Numbered from the stretch's first letter, positions 8,682 to 17,856 are shown. The stretch is DNA of 64,000 nucleotides from Cellulomonas wangleii (GCF_018388445.1 NZ_CP074405.1:2852001-2916000); one strand, 5' to 3'. Numbers and translations: made by a program. Notes: generated from the sequence alone by a model not told the origin.

Positions 8682-9829
8682 TGGCGGCGCCCGTCGCCCT
8701 GCCCTTCGCGCAGTCGGAGCGCTCGACCGTCGGCATCGAGTGGGAGGTCGCGCTCGTCGACGCCGACTCGGGCGACCTGCGTCAGGCGGCCCAGGCGATC
8801 TTCGAGGCCGTGCGCCCCGCGGAGGGCGCCGACCACCCGCACATCACGTCCGAGCTGCTGCTCAACACCGTCGAGGTGTCGTCCGGCAAGTGCTCGACCG
8901 TCGCCGAGGCCGGCGCGGACCTGCAGCGCGCGCTCGACGAGGTCGCCGCGGCCGCGAGCCCGCTGCGCATCGAGCTCATGGGCGCCGGGACGCACCCGTT
9001 CGCGAACTGGGCGACGCAGCGCGTGACGGACAAGGAGCGCTACGCCACCCTCATCGACCGCACCCAGTGGTGGGGCCGGCAGATGCTCATCTACGGCGTG
9101 CACGTGCACGTGGGCATCGAGGACCGCGACAAGGTCCTGCCGCTGAGCCGCGCGATGCTGACGGTGTTCCCGCACATCCAGTCGCTGTCGGCGTCCTCGC
9201 CGTTCTGGGGCGGCAAGGACACGGGGTACGCGTCGAACCGCGCGCTGCTCTTCCAGCAGCTGCCGACGGCGGGGCTGCCCCCGCAGTTCGAGCGGTGGGC
9301 GCAGCTCGAGCAGTACGTGGGCGACATGATCCACACCGGCGTCATCGACCGCGTCGACGAGGTCCGGTGGGACATCCGCCCGTCGCCGCGGTTCGGGACG
9401 CTGGAGATGCGGATCGCCGACGGCGCCGCGAACCTGCTCGAGGTGACGGCGATCAGCGCGCTCACCCACTGCCTGGTCGAGCACTTCTCGTCGATGATCG
9501 ACGCGGGCGAGCCGCTGCCGACGATGCCGCCGTGGTTCGTGCAGGAGAACAAGTGGCGCTCGGCGCGCTACGGCATGGACGCGATCGTCATCACGAACGC
9601 GGCGGGCGACGAGGAGCTCGTGACGGACTCGGTGAGCCGGTGGATCAGCGAGCTGGCGCCCGTGGCGCAGCGGCTGGGCTGCGCCGCCGAGCTGGAGCAG
9701 GTCCGCACGATCCTGCGCCGCGGCGCGTCGTACCAGCGGCAGCGTGCGGTGGCACGGCGTCACGCCGGTGAGCTCGAGCCGGTGGTGCGGGCACTGGTCG
9801 CGGAGCTGGCGGCGGGTCGACCGCTCTGA
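8681..9829 (+). CDS. Carboxylate-amine ligase, YbdK-type glutamate-cysteine ligase
   Basis: A 382-residue protein of the glutamate-cysteine ligase type 2 family (YbdK). It has the opening STVGIEWEVALVD with its metal- and substrate-binding glutamates, GAGTHPFANW, and the VHVHVGIEDRD motif. RFGTLEMRIAD supplies further active-site residues. Family members join glutamate to an amine such as cysteine using ATP; whether this one makes gamma-glutamylcysteine is uncertain. The start ATG overlaps the stop of the methyltransferase gene. It converges on the following gene with 30 bp between. Confidence 0.9.
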   Translation: MAAPVALPFAQSERSTVGIEWEVALVDADSGDLRQAAQAIFEAVRPAEGADHPHITSELLLNTVEVSSGKCSTVAEAGADLQRALDEVAAAASPLRIELMGAGTHPFANWATQRVTDKERYATLIDRTQWWGRQMLIYGVHVHVGIEDRDKVLPLSRAMLTVFPHIQSLSASSPFWGGKDTGYASNRALLFQQLPTAGLPPQFERWAQLEQYVGDMIHTGVIDRVDEVRWDIRPSPRFGTLEMRIADGAANLLEVTAISALTHCLVEHFSSMIDAGEPLPTMPPWFVQENKWRSARYGMDAIVITNAAGDEELVTDSVSRWISELAPVAQRLGCAAELEQVRTILRRGASYQRQRAVARRHAGELEPVVRALVAELAAGRPL

Positions 9830-9859
9830 CCGCAGGGTGCTGCGGTGTCGGTGCCGACC

Positions 9860-11068
9860 TCAGGTCCACCGCCACGACGCGAGGAGCCCGTCGAGTGCGG
9901 GCACGGGGCCGGAGTCGTGCGCCGTGCGCGTCAGCGCCCACGTCCAGGTGCGCCCCGCCCGGTCGGCGCGCGCCTCGGTGCGCAGCACGCCGTCCCCCAC
10001 GGCGAACGTGCGGACCAGCACGTCACCCGCAGGCGTGGCCCGCGCCGTGACGGGTCCCACCGCGCGCACCGACGGCCCGTAGGGGTGCACGTACGGCGTC
10101 TCGAGCGCCGTCCGGGCGTCGCGTCCGTCGGCAGACGGCGCCGACGTGACGACCAGCGCCGCACCGCGCGTGAGCCGCACGTAGAGGTGCGTCCACGTGT
10201 CGTCACTCCCCGGCACGTCGACGGCGGTCGGCGCCGCCGGCAGCAGGCACGAGGCGACGTCGACGCCCCCGGGTCCGCCGATCGCGACGGGCACGGTCGC
10301 GACGCACGGGTCGTCGGGGATGTCGGGCGGGGCGGGGCGGGCAGGTGCGGCGGGGTCGTCGGGCAGCCATCTCCAGGTCGCGAGCACGGCGTCGACGAGG
10401 CGGTCGGCGTCGAGCTCCGTGTCCGCGTCACCGCGCATCACCCCGATGGCGAAGGCCCACCCGTCGTGGTCGACGTGCGTGTCCGTGACGCGCCGGCTCC
10501 CCACGACGAACGTGGTGCGCCAGGCGGGACCGGCGGCCGTCACGGCGTGCACGACGTCACCGACGTGGCGGGTCCCGTCGCCCCCGAGTGCGCGGCACAT
10601 GACCGGACGGTCGGGGGCCGCGGGCATCACCTCCCCGCGCGTGACCGCCCCGACGCGACCGTTGCACGCGACGAGCAGCGCGCGCCCGGGACCCAGCCCG
10701 ACGACGACGTCCGTCCGGTTGCCGCCCTCCCCCAGGCGGCCCGCGCGCGGGTCGTTGGGACCGGGCGCGAGGAACGCCTCCCCGGGACGGCCGTCGCCGA
10801 GCGGCGCGACGCGGACCGGCACGGTGGGCACGGCGGGGTCCGCTCCCTGCGGGAGGGGCGCGAACCCGCGCGGCGCCCGCGCGACCGGGACGATCTCGCG
10901 CACGTGACGCACGGCGACGGCCCGGTCCTGCGGCGACAGGTGGGGGTCCAGCCTGCGGATCATGCGGCGGCGAAGCCGCCACCGCCCGAGCGGGCCGAGG
11001 TCACGCACGAACAGCCACACCAGCTGGAGGCCGACGACGACCACGAGGAGGGCGTACACATCGCTCAC
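9860..11068 (-). CDS. Hypothetical membrane-anchored protein
   Basis: About 402 residues; I do not recognise the family. The N-terminus has one strong hydrophobic helix (VYALLVVVVGLQLVWLFV), then a basic stretch RRWRLRRRMIRRLD, so the rest is probably on one side of the membrane. Two segments look like repeats of one fold: WAFAIGVMRGDADTELDADRLVDAVLATWRWLPD and LTRTAHDSGPVPALDGLLASWRWT, each ending in a xxWRW motif after a small helix. The GTG start at 11068 begins just before the helix; an upstream in-frame ATG at 11143 is possible. It is divergent from padR. Confidence 0.6.
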   Translation of the reverse strand: MSDVYALLVVVVGLQLVWLFVRDLGPLGRWRLRRRMIRRLDPHLSPQDRAVAVRHVREIVPVARAPRGFAPLPQGADPAVPTVPVRVAPLGDGRPGEAFLAPGPNDPRAGRLGEGGNRTDVVVGLGPGRALLVACNGRVGAVTRGEVMPAAPDRPVMCRALGGDGTRHVGDVVHAVTAAGPAWRTTFVVGSRRVTDTHVDHDGWAFAIGVMRGDADTELDADRLVDAVLATWRWLPDDPAAPARPAPPDIPDDPCVATVPVAIGGPGGVDVASCLLPAAPTAVDVPGSDDTWTHLYVRLTRGAALVVTSAPSADGRDARTALETPYVHPYGPSVRAVGPVTARATPAGDVLVRTFAVGDGVLRTEARADRAGRTWTWALTRTAHDSGPVPALDGLLASWRWT

Positions 11069-11130
11069 CCCGTCGCTGTCGGCACCGGGGCGGGTGGCCT
11101 TGACCCGCCCGTCCGGACACCGCGAGGACC

Positions 11131-11147
11131 GGCTATCTTGCATAGCC
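11131..11147. promoter_or_regulatory. Candidate PadR operator overlapping the -35 box
   Basis: GGCTATCTTGCATAGCC is an inverted repeat (GGCTAT-N5-ATAGCC). It contains the TTGCAT used as -35 of padR, so a PadR dimer bound here would block its own promoter. Autorepression is typical of PadR proteins. Confidence 0.6.
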
Positions 11148-11166
11148 GGCTACCCGGCGTTACTGT
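11138..11166 (+). promoter_or_regulatory. Promoter of padR, leaderless
   Basis: TTGCAT (11138-11143), 17 bp, TACTGT (11161-11166), then 6 nt to the GTG at 11173. The transcript would begin at about the start codon. Confidence 0.65.
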
Positions 11167-11172
11167 TCAGCG

Positions 11173-11562
11173 GTGCACCGACCCCGCGACCCCCAGCTGC
11201 TCAAGGGCGTGCTGCCGATGCTCGTCCTCGCCGCGCTGGCGCACGACGAGACCTACGGCTACGAGCTCGTCACGGCGCTGCGCGAGGCCGGCCTGGACGA
11301 CCTGTCGACGGGGACGCTCTACCCCGTCCTCAGCCGGCTCGAGCACGACGGGCTCGTGACGTCGCGGCTCGTCCCGTCGTCGTCCGGCCCCGCACGCAAG
11401 TACTACCGCCTGAGCGCACCGGGCGTGGCCGCCCTGGACGAGCGGCGGGCGGCCTGGGACACGCTCGTGCACACCGTCGAGGGCGTCCTCGACGCCGTTC
11501 CCCCGCCCGACGTCCACCCGTACGTCCCACCCCGCGCCGACCACCCGAGGAGGACCCCATGA
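11173..11562 (+). CDS. PadR family transcriptional regulator
   Basis: A 129-residue PadR-type winged-helix protein: LLKGVLPMLVLAALAHDETYGYELVTALREAGL, then LSTGTLYPVLSRLEHDGLV for the recognition and wing, and KYYRLSAPGVAALDERRAAW. A short C-terminal dimerisation helix follows, then a Pro-rich tail. The ATGA overlap with the downstream HAAS-type membrane gene shows they form one unit. In such pairs PadR represses the pair until a membrane or antibiotic signal arrives; the signal here is unknown. Confidence 0.93.
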   Translation: MHRPRDPQLLKGVLPMLVLAALAHDETYGYELVTALREAGLDDLSTGTLYPVLSRLEHDGLVTSRLVPSSSGPARKYYRLSAPGVAALDERRAAWDTLVHTVEGVLDAVPPPDVHPYVPPRADHPRRTP

Positions 11563-12122
11563 CCCTCACCGCCGACCTGCCGGGGCGACCCGCCCCACAG
11601 CCGGGCCTGCACGTCGGGCGCCGGGACCGGCTCCGGCTCGAGGTGTGGCTGTGGCGCCTCGCGCAGGCGATGGACGACTACCCGCGGCGTGCCGCTCGCG
11701 AGATCCGCCGGGACCTGCGCGCGTCCGCGCTCGACGAGGCGTCGCGCGTCGGCATGGCGGCGGCGCTGCGCGACCTCGGCCGGCCCTCCCGCCTCGCGGC
11801 GGCGTACTTCGCCGAGCTGGACCGGCCGCGCCCGCGCTGGACGGACGGCGCCGTGCTGGCCTTCCTGGTCGGGGCCGCGTTCCCCGTGTACCTGGCCTGC
11901 GCGTGGGCCGTGGGGGCCACGCAGGCGGTCGCTGCCATGGGCGGCGGCACCGTGGAGCTCACGTGGCTGTGGGCCCCGGTCACGGTGGAGAGCACCGACG
12001 ACGCGATGGGCGTCGAGTTCGCGACGGCGTGGCAGCCGCTGGCCGTCGCCCTGGGTCTCGGGTCGATCGCGTTCGCGCTGGGCGCGCGGGTGTGGCGGCT
12101 GTGGGGGACGCCCCGGCCCTGA
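11559..12122 (+). CDS. HAAS-domain-like membrane protein partnered with PadR
   Basis: A 187-residue protein. Residues 20-90 form a helical segment (LWRLAQAMDDYPRRAAREIRRDLRASALDEASRVGMAAALRDLGRPSRLAAAYFAEL) like the HAAS/DUF1700 domains found beside PadR regulators. Two membrane helices follow: GAVLAFLVGAAFPVYLACAWAVGA, and WQPLAVALGLGSIAFALGARVW near the end. It starts within the padR stop codon (ATGA). Family context suggests a membrane component regulated by PadR; a molecular activity is not established. Confidence 0.75.
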   Translation: MTLTADLPGRPAPQPGLHVGRRDRLRLEVWLWRLAQAMDDYPRRAAREIRRDLRASALDEASRVGMAAALRDLGRPSRLAAAYFAELDRPRPRWTDGAVLAFLVGAAFPVYLACAWAVGATQAVAAMGGGTVELTWLWAPVTVESTDDAMGVEFATAWQPLAVALGLGSIAFALGARVWRLWGTPRP

Positions 12123-12156
12123 CGACCCTCGGACGCGGCGCCCGGCCAGGGTGGGG

Positions 12157-13197
12157 TCAGACCAGGACCTGGGTCAGCGGCATCGTCGAGTCCACCGGCA
12201 GGTCCAGCGGCGACGGCGGCATCCCGCGCCGCACGACCGCGGACCCGAGCGCCGCGATCATCGCGCCGTTGTCGGTGCAGTAGCGGATCGGCGGGATGCG
12301 CAGCTCGATGCCCGCCTCCGCGCAGCGGGCCGCGGCCATGTCCCGCAGCTGGGAGTTCGCGGAGAACCCACCCCCGACCACGAGCGTCGAGACGCCCTCG
12401 CGGCGGCACGCGGCGATCGTCTTGGCGGTGAGCACGTCGGCCACGGCGGCCGCGAACGACGCCGCGACGTCCGGCAGCGGGACGTCCTCACCCGCGTCGC
12501 GACGGGCCTCGACCCACCGCGCGACCGCGGTCTTGAGGCCGGAGAACGAGAAGTCCGTGGCGTGCTTCGCCTGGTCCTTGGGTGCGGTGAGCCCGCGGGG
12601 GAACCGGATCGCGTCCGGGTCGCCCTCACGCGCGAGGCGGTCGATGTGCGGACCGCCGGGGTACGGCAGCCCGAGCAGGCGCCCGACCTTGTCGAACGCC
12701 TCACCCGCCGCGTCGTCGAGCGTCGAGCCGAGCTCGGTGACGTTCACGGTGTCGTCGATCATCAGCAGCGACGAGTGCCCGCCGGACACGACCAGTGCCA
12801 TGACGCGCTCGGGGAACGCGCCGTCCACCAGCTCGTCGACCACGGCGTGCCCGATGACGTGGTTGACGCCGTACAGCGGCTTGCCCAGGCCGACCGCGAG
12901 CGCCTTGGCTGCCGCGGCGCCGATGGTCAGCGGCCCGACGAGGCCGGGGCCCGCGGTCACCGCGATCGCGTCGACGTCGTCGAGCGTGACCTCCGCCGTG
13001 GCGAGCGCGCGCTCGATCGTGGGGACCATCGCCTCGAGGTGGGCGCGTGAGGCGATCTCGGGGATGATCCCGCCGAACCGCGCGTGCTCGTCCACCGAGC
13101 TGGCCACGGCGTCGACGAGCAGGTCGTAACCGCGCACGAGGCCGACGCCGGTCTCGTCGCAGGAGGTCTCGATCCCGAGGACGAGGGGTGCAGTCAC
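12157..13197 (-). CDS. tsaD: tRNA N6-adenosine threonylcarbamoyltransferase TsaD
   Basis: A 346-residue TsaD, matching the usual length. It transfers threonylcarbamoyl to A37 of ANN-decoding tRNAs, working with TsaB and TsaE. Visible are [15 protein letters not shown], the metal-binding [13 protein letters not shown] region after [15 protein letters not shown], and the ATP loop [14 protein letters not shown] with the late metal Asp in [11 protein letters not shown] 13197 is selected because [15 protein letters not shown] starts there; TATCCT lies 7 nt upstream and no Shine-Dalgarno is seen. It is separated from tsaB-tsaE by the sulfurtransferase, rimI and a divergent nitroreductase. Confidence 0.98.
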   Translation of the reverse strand: MTAPLVLGIETSCDETGVGLVRGYDLLVDAVASSVDEHARFGGIIPEIASRAHLEAMVPTIERALATAEVTLDDVDAIAVTAGPGLVGPLTIGAAAAKALAVGLGKPLYGVNHVIGHAVVDELVDGAFPERVMALVVSGGHSSLLMIDDTVNVTELGSTLDDAAGEAFDKVGRLLGLPYPGGPHIDRLAREGDPDAIRFPRGLTAPKDQAKHATDFSFSGLKTAVARWVEARRDAGEDVPLPDVAASFAAAVADVLTAKTIAACRREGVSTLVVGGGFSANSQLRDMAAARCAEAGIELRIPPIRYCTDNGAMIAALGSAVVRRGMPPSPLDLPVDSTMPLTQVLV

Positions 13198-13204
13198 GCC
13201 GTCC

Positions 13205-13210
13205 AGGATA
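13205..13210 (-). promoter_or_regulatory. Candidate leaderless -10 box of tsaD (TATCCT)
   Basis: The hexamer is identical to that of guaB and lies 7 nt from the tsaD GTG. No -35 consensus is visible. Confidence 0.5.
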
Positions 13211-13286
13211 GGCGCGCGCGACGACGTGGCCGATCTCATGGTTGCCCCGGGGTATCGATGCGTCCGCATGGACTGTTGCGGGGACC

Positions 13287-13952
13287 GTGACCACCAGCGA
13301 GATCATCGACGACCCGACCCTCGACCCGACCGCGCTCGAGGGCGCTGCGGACCCCGACGCCCTCGCACCGGTCCCCCCGGTCGTCGCCGCGCTGTTCCGC
13401 GACGCCCGCACCGTGGGCCGGTTCCGCGACGCGCCCGTGCCCGACGACCTGGTGCGCGACGTCCACGACGCCGTCCGCTGGGGGCCCACCGCCAACAACT
13501 CGACGCCGCTGCGCCTGCTCGTCGTCCGCAGCCCCGAGGCCCGCGAGCGCCTCGCGGCGCACGTGGCCGAGTTCAACCGGGAGCGCGTCCTCGCGGCACC
13601 GCTCACGCTCGTCGTCGCGGCGGACACCGACTTCCACCACCACTTCCCCACCCTGGTGCCGCACGCCCCCACGTCGGGCGAGCGCCTCGCCGGCGTGCCC
13701 GACGTGCGCGAGCGCATGGCACGCGAGAACGCGTGGCTGCAGACCGGCTACCTCGTCGTCGGCCTGCGCGCCGCCGGGCTGGGCGTCGGCCCGATGACGG
13801 GCATCGACGCCGCCGCCATCGACGCCGACCTGCTCGCCGGCACCTCGTGGCGGACGCTGTCCGTCCTCAACGTCGGGTGGCCCGACGGCACCGGCACCGA
13901 GCGGCCGCGTGCCCCGCGCCTGGGGTGGGACGTCGTCGCGCGCGAGGTCTGA
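13287..13952 (+). CDS. Nitroreductase family protein, RutE/HadB-like
   Basis: A 221-residue FMN-dependent nitroreductase-fold protein. The order [85 protein letters not shown] resembles RutE, the malonic semialdehyde reductase of pyrimidine breakdown. No other rut genes are nearby, so the physiological substrate is uncertain. GTG 13287 gives the expected N-terminus; the upstream in-frame extension looks like noncoding sequence. It is divergent from tsaD and converges on the sulfurtransferase. Confidence 0.87.
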   Translation: MTTSEIIDDPTLDPTALEGAADPDALAPVPPVVAALFRDARTVGRFRDAPVPDDLVRDVHDAVRWGPTANNSTPLRLLVVRSPEARERLAAHVAEFNRERVLAAPLTLVVAADTDFHHHFPTLVPHAPTSGERLAGVPDVRERMARENAWLQTGYLVVGLRAAGLGVGPMTGIDAAAIDADLLAGTSWRTLSVLNVGWPDGTGTERPRAPRLGWDVVAREV

Positions 13953-13973
13953 CCCGCCGGCGCGGCCGGTCCG

Positions 13974-14855
13974 TCAGTCCGTGGCGACCGGCCGCGCGGG
14001 GTCGTGCGACCACTGGGACCACGAGCCCGGGTACAGCGCGGCGTCGACACCCAGCGAGGCGAGCGCCGCGACCTCGTGCGCGGCCGTCACCCCCGAGCCG
14101 CAGTAGACCCCGACCGGTCCGGGCGTCGGGTGCCCCGTGCCCGCGGGGGCCCCGGGCACCGGCACGCCGAGCGCCGCGAAGCGGGCCGCCAGCGCCCCGG
14201 CGTCGAGGAACCGCCCGTCCGCCGTGAGGTTCCCGGCCGTCGGCGCGCTCACCGCCCCGGGCACGTGGCCGGCACGCGGGTCCACGGGCTCGACCCGCCC
14301 CGCGTAGCGCTCGGCCGCGCGCGCGTCCAGCAGCAGACCGTGCACGGCGAGGTCCGCCGCACCGTCGGCGTCGACGGTGCCCAGGCCCCCCGGGACCAGC
14401 ACGACGTCACCCGGCTCCGCGGTCACCTCACCGGGCTCCACGCGGTAGCCGGCGCCCGTCCACGCGGGCAGGCCGCCGTCGAGGATCCGCACGTCGCGCA
14501 CACCCGCCCAGCGCAGCAGCCACCACGCACGGGCGACCGAGGTGCCTCCCGCGTCGTCGTACGCGACGACCGCGGACCCCTCGCGCACGCCCCAGCGCCG
14601 GGCCGCCCGCTCCAGGTCGGCCACGTCGGGCAGCGGGTGCCGCCCCGCGGCCGGGGACGGCGGCGCGGCGAGCTCGGTGTCGAGGTCGACGTACACGGCG
14701 CCGGGCAGGTGCGCCTCGAGGTACCGCTCGTGGCCGTCCGTGCGTCCCAGCGCCCAGCGCACGTCGAGCAGCACCGGCGGCTCGTCGTCCGCCAGTAGCC
14801 GCGCCAGCTCGTCCGCGTCGACGAGGACCCGCCGGCGTACCGTGTCCGCGCTCAT
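13974..14855 (-). CDS. Sulfurtransferase with two rhodanese domains
   Basis: A 293-residue thiosulfate/3-mercaptopyruvate sulfurtransferase. An inactive N-terminal rhodanese domain (VLLDVRWALG, HLPGAVYVDLDTEL) is followed by the active one (LLDARAAERYAG...GHVPGAVSAPTAGN). The catalytic loop is YCGSGVTA, the form seen in mercaptopyruvate-type enzymes. It moves sulfur from a donor to cyanide or thiol acceptors in the cytosol. ATG 14855 follows AGGAGGAG. It overlaps rimI by 4 bp, so it belongs to the leftward nnr-alr-tsaE-tsaB-rimI operon, of which it is the last gene. Confidence 0.93.
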   Translation of the reverse strand: MSADTVRRRVLVDADELARLLADDEPPVLLDVRWALGRTDGHERYLEAHLPGAVYVDLDTELAAPPSPAAGRHPLPDVADLERAARRWGVREGSAVVAYDDAGGTSVARAWWLLRWAGVRDVRILDGGLPAWTGAGYRVEPGEVTAEPGDVVLVPGGLGTVDADGAADLAVHGLLLDARAAERYAGRVEPVDPRAGHVPGAVSAPTAGNLTADGRFLDAGALAARFAALGVPVPGAPAGTGHPTPGPVGVYCGSGVTAAHEVAALASLGVDAALYPGSWSQWSHDPARPVATD

Positions 14856-15343
14856 CGCTCCTCCTCCTGCGCACCCGTCCCGCGGGGCAGCAGCAGCTGC
14901 ATGGTCCACGCGTCGACGTTCTCCGGCTGGTAGTAGCCGCGGCGGCGGCCGAGCTGCGTGAACCCGAGGCTCTCGTAGAGGTGGATCGCGGGGGCGTTGT
15001 CGACCCGCACCTCGAGCAGCACGGACTCCGCACGGAGCTCGCGCGCCCGGTCCAGGAGGGTGACCAGCATGCGACGGGCGATGCCGCGGCCCTGGTAGCC
15101 CGGGTCGGTGGCGACCGTCATGATCTGGACGTCACGACCGTCGAACCACATGCCGGCGTACCCGACGAGCGAGCCGCCCGGCAGCTCCGCGCCCACGTAG
15201 GTGCGCCCGGGCCCGACGAGCTCGTCCGCGAGCATCTGCCGTGACCAGGCGCTGACCCCGAACAGCGTGCGCTCCATGCGGTCGAGCGCGGACAGGTCGG
15301 CGGCGACCAGCGGCCGGACCAGCACGTCGACGGATGCGCTCAC
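14852..15343 (-). CDS. rimI: Ribosomal protein S18-alanine N-acetyltransferase
   Basis: A 163-residue GNAT acetyltransferase. The acetyl-CoA loop is VATDPGYQGRGIARRMLVTLLDRA, followed by LEVRVDNAPAIHLYESLGF and RRGYYQPENVDAWTMQL, the RimI hallmark. RimI acetylates the N-terminal alanine of ribosomal protein S18. GTG 15343 overlaps the tsaB stop (GTGA) and the gene overlaps the sulfurtransferase start (ATGA). The tsaB-rimI adjacency is standard in bacteria, though in many relatives tsaD follows directly. Confidence 0.95.
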   Translation of the reverse strand: MSASVDVLVRPLVAADLSALDRMERTLFGVSAWSRQMLADELVGPGRTYVGAELPGGSLVGYAGMWFDGRDVQIMTVATDPGYQGRGIARRMLVTLLDRARELRAESVLLEVRVDNAPAIHLYESLGFTQLGRRRGYYQPENVDAWTMQLLLPRGTGAQEEER

Positions 15344-16029
15344 GCGAGGACCCGCTTGGCCCCCGTCGGGGGGACGGCGTCGGGACGGCGCAGGTACAGC
15401 GGGTCGGCGGGCAGATCCTCGCCGGCGGCGAGGCGACGCTGCGCGATCCACACGAGGAGCGCGGGGTTCGGGTGGCGCAGCGTCGGGTAGCGCGCGTCCA
15501 GGCGCGGGTCGGGGGCGCCGAACACCTCCGGGTACAGGTCGCGGCCCGCACCCAGCACGACGTCGTCGGGGGTCCGCGGGACGTCCGCCGGTGCCGCGAC
15601 GTCGGGGCCGGCGACGGGCACCGCGGCACGGTCACGTACCTCGTACCGCGACCAGTAGACCTCGCGGCGGCGCGCGTCCGTCACGACGAGCAGCGGCGTG
15701 CCGTCCGTCAGGTCGGCGAACCGGGCCGCGGCCTCGGCCACGGCGTCCAGGCTCGGCACACCGTGCACGGGCACACCGAGCGCCAGGCCCAGGACCCGGG
15801 CCGTCACCAGGCCCACGCGCAGCCCCGTGAACAGCGCGGGCCCGGTGCCCACGACGATGCTCTCGATGTCCCGCACCGACCGCCCCTGCCGCTCGATCAG
15901 CTCGGCGACCAGCGGCGCGAGCAGCTCGGCGTGGCGGCGCGGCTCGCCGTCGGAGAGCGTCTCGGCGCGGACGTCATCCAGCACGAGCGCCGCGGCGACC
16001 TCGTCCGACGTGTCGATCCCCAGGTGCAT
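15340..16029 (-). CDS. tsaB: tRNA threonylcarbamoyladenosine biosynthesis protein TsaB
   Basis: A 229-residue ASKHA-fold protein, normal length. It starts MHLGIDTSDEVAAALVL and has the signature GPALFTGLRVGLVTARVLGLALGVPVHGV. TsaB lacks catalytic metal residues and scaffolds TsaD and TsaE in the t6A37 complex. The start overlaps the tsaE stop (ATGA). The end PTGAKRVLA overlaps rimI. Confidence 0.96.
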   Translation of the reverse strand: MHLGIDTSDEVAAALVLDDVRAETLSDGEPRRHAELLAPLVAELIERQGRSVRDIESIVVGTGPALFTGLRVGLVTARVLGLALGVPVHGVPSLDAVAEAAARFADLTDGTPLLVVTDARRREVYWSRYEVRDRAAVPVAGPDVAAPADVPRTPDDVVLGAGRDLYPEVFGAPDPRLDARYPTLRHPNPALLVWIAQRRLAAGEDLPADPLYLRRPDAVPPTGAKRVLA

Positions 16030-16577
16030 CAGGACTCCCCCTGCTCGCGTGCCGTCGGCGTCGCTGCGGCCTGACCCGGCAGCTCGACGCCCTCCCACCG
16101 GTCCCCCACGCCCTGCACGGTGAGCACCCGCTCACCGGCGGCGGCGTCCTCGACGTCGTCGCCGACACCGCCGTGCGGGCGCTCCAGTCGCAGCTCGAGG
16201 CGGTCGTCCGTCAGCCCTTCGACCCAGCCCTCGCCCCACTCCACGACCGTGACGGCCTCGTCGAGCGCCGCGTCGAGATCGAGCGCCTCGACCTCGTCCA
16301 GCGACCCGAGGCGGTACGCGTCGACGTGCACGAGCGCGGGACCCCGCGTGCCGTCCGGCCGCGGCAGCGGCGGGTGCTCGCGCGCGATGACGAACGTCGG
16401 CGACGCGACCTGCCCGCGCACGCCCAGGCCCTCGCCGAGGCCCTGCGTGAGGGTCGTCTTGCCGGCACCCAGGTCACCGGTGAGGACGAGCAGGTCACCG
16501 GGCTTCAGGACGCCCGCGAGAGCGCGGCCCCACGCGCGCGTCGCCTCGGCGTCGGGCAGGCGGACCTGCGTGGTCAT
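16029..16577 (-). CDS. tsaE: tRNA threonylcarbamoyladenosine biosynthesis ATPase TsaE
   Basis: A 182-residue P-loop ATPase. Walker A is GDLGAGKTTL (about 34-43), followed by SPTFVIAREH, VHVDAYRLGSLDEVEALDL and the Walker B-like VTVVEWGEGW. It supports turnover of the TsaD-TsaB complex. The C-terminal 35 residues (after GVGDDVEDA) are beyond the usual end and look unstructured. It overlaps alr upstream and tsaB downstream by 4 bp each. Confidence 0.97.
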   Translation of the reverse strand: MTTQVRLPDAEATRAWGRALAGVLKPGDLLVLTGDLGAGKTTLTQGLGEGLGVRGQVASPTFVIAREHPPLPRPDGTRGPALVHVDAYRLGSLDEVEALDLDAALDEAVTVVEWGEGWVEGLTDDRLELRLERPHGGVGDDVEDAAAGERVLTVQGVGDRWEGVELPGQAAATPTAREQGES

Positions 16578-17779
16578 GCGGCACCTCCGGTGCTCGTGGT
16601 CGGCGCGGCCACCGCCGGCTCGCCGCGCTCGGTGTCGACGTAGGTGCGCGGCACGCGCGCACCGAGGCGGGTGACCACCTCGTAGGAGATCGTGCCCGCG
16701 ACCTCGGCCCAGTCCTGGGCGGTCGGGGCGCCGTCACGACCGTCGCCCCACAGCACGACGCGGTCGCCCGCGGCCTCCTGCGCGCCCGGTCCGAGGTCGA
16801 GGACGACCTGGTCCATGCACACGCGCCCGGCGACGCCCAGGCGACGCCCGCCGACCTGCACGGGGCCGCCCCACCGGTCACGGCTGCCCGACGCGTGCCG
16901 CGGGAGACCGTCGGCGTACCCCAGGGGCACGACGCCGAGCACCGTGTCGTGCGGCACGACGTACTCGTGGCCGTACGACACCCCGGACCCGGCGGGCACG
17001 TGCTTGACCGTCGCCAGCTGCGCCTCCAGCGTCATGGCGGGCACCAGCCCGAACCGGTCGTGCGAGCCCACCTGCGGCACGGGCGAGAGCCCGTAGACCG
17101 CGATCCCGGGCCGTACGAGGTCCCAGTGCAGCGCCGGTGCGGTGAGCGTGGCGGCCGAGTTGGCCAGGTGGCGGACCTCGAGCCGCGCACCGGCGGCCTC
17201 GACGAGCGCGACCGCCTCGGCGAACACCGCGGCCTGCTGCAGCACCACCGGGTGGCCCGGGTCGTCCGCGAACGCCAGGTGCGACCACACGCCGACGACG
17301 CGCACCAGGCCCTCCGCCTCGGCCGCGAGCGCGGCCGTGAGGACGTCGGGCAGGTCGCCGGGCATGAGCCCGTTGCGGCCCAGCCCCGTGTCGACCTTGA
17401 GGTGCACACGCGCGGTGCGGCCCGCCGTGCGGGCGGCGGCGACGACCTCGTCCAGCGCCCAGCGCGACGCGACGGACAGGTCGACGTCCGCCTCGACGGC
17501 CTCGCGCAGGGGTGCACCGGGGGCGTACAGCCACGTGAGGATCCGCGCGCCGGTGACCCCGGCCCGTCGCAGGTGCAGCGCCTCGGGGACCTGCGCCGTG
17601 CCGAGCCACGTGGCACCGCCCTCGAGTGCCGCGAGCGCGGCGGGCACCAGCCCGTGCCCGTACGCGTCGGCCTTCACGACGGCCATGACCTGCGCGCTCG
17701 GTGCGTGCGCCGCCAGGGCGCGGACGTTGCCACGCACGGCGCCCAGGTCGACCACCGCACGTGCCGGGAAGTCGTTCAC
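16574..17779 (-). CDS. alr: Alanine racemase
   Basis: A 401-residue PLP-dependent alanine racemase that makes D-alanine for peptidoglycan. The lysine that binds PLP is in AVVKADAYGHG and the second acid-base residue is the tyrosine of SGVSYGHEY. AGRVCMDQVVLDLG supplies further active-site residues. GTG 17779 (NDFPARAVVDLGAVRGN) is taken as the start; an in-frame extension upstream runs antisense-like through the kinase gene and is rejected. A 77-bp gap separates it from the kinase gene. It overlaps tsaE by ATGA. Confidence 0.97.
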   Translation of the reverse strand: MNDFPARAVVDLGAVRGNVRALAAHAPSAQVMAVVKADAYGHGLVPAALAALEGGATWLGTAQVPEALHLRRAGVTGARILTWLYAPGAPLREAVEADVDLSVASRWALDEVVAAARTAGRTARVHLKVDTGLGRNGLMPGDLPDVLTAALAAEAEGLVRVVGVWSHLAFADDPGHPVVLQQAAVFAEAVALVEAAGARLEVRHLANSAATLTAPALHWDLVRPGIAVYGLSPVPQVGSHDRFGLVPAMTLEAQLATVKHVPAGSGVSYGHEYVVPHDTVLGVVPLGYADGLPRHASGSRDRWGGPVQVGGRRLGVAGRVCMDQVVLDLGPGAQEAAGDRVVLWGDGRDGAPTAQDWAEVAGTISYEVVTRLGARVPRTYVDTERGEPAVAAPTTSTGGAA

Positions 17780-17856
17780 GCCCGCCAGTCTCTCACCGCG
17801 GTGCGCTGCCACGTGACGACGGCCGACCGGCCCGCCGGGGACGCGCGACCGGCCGC

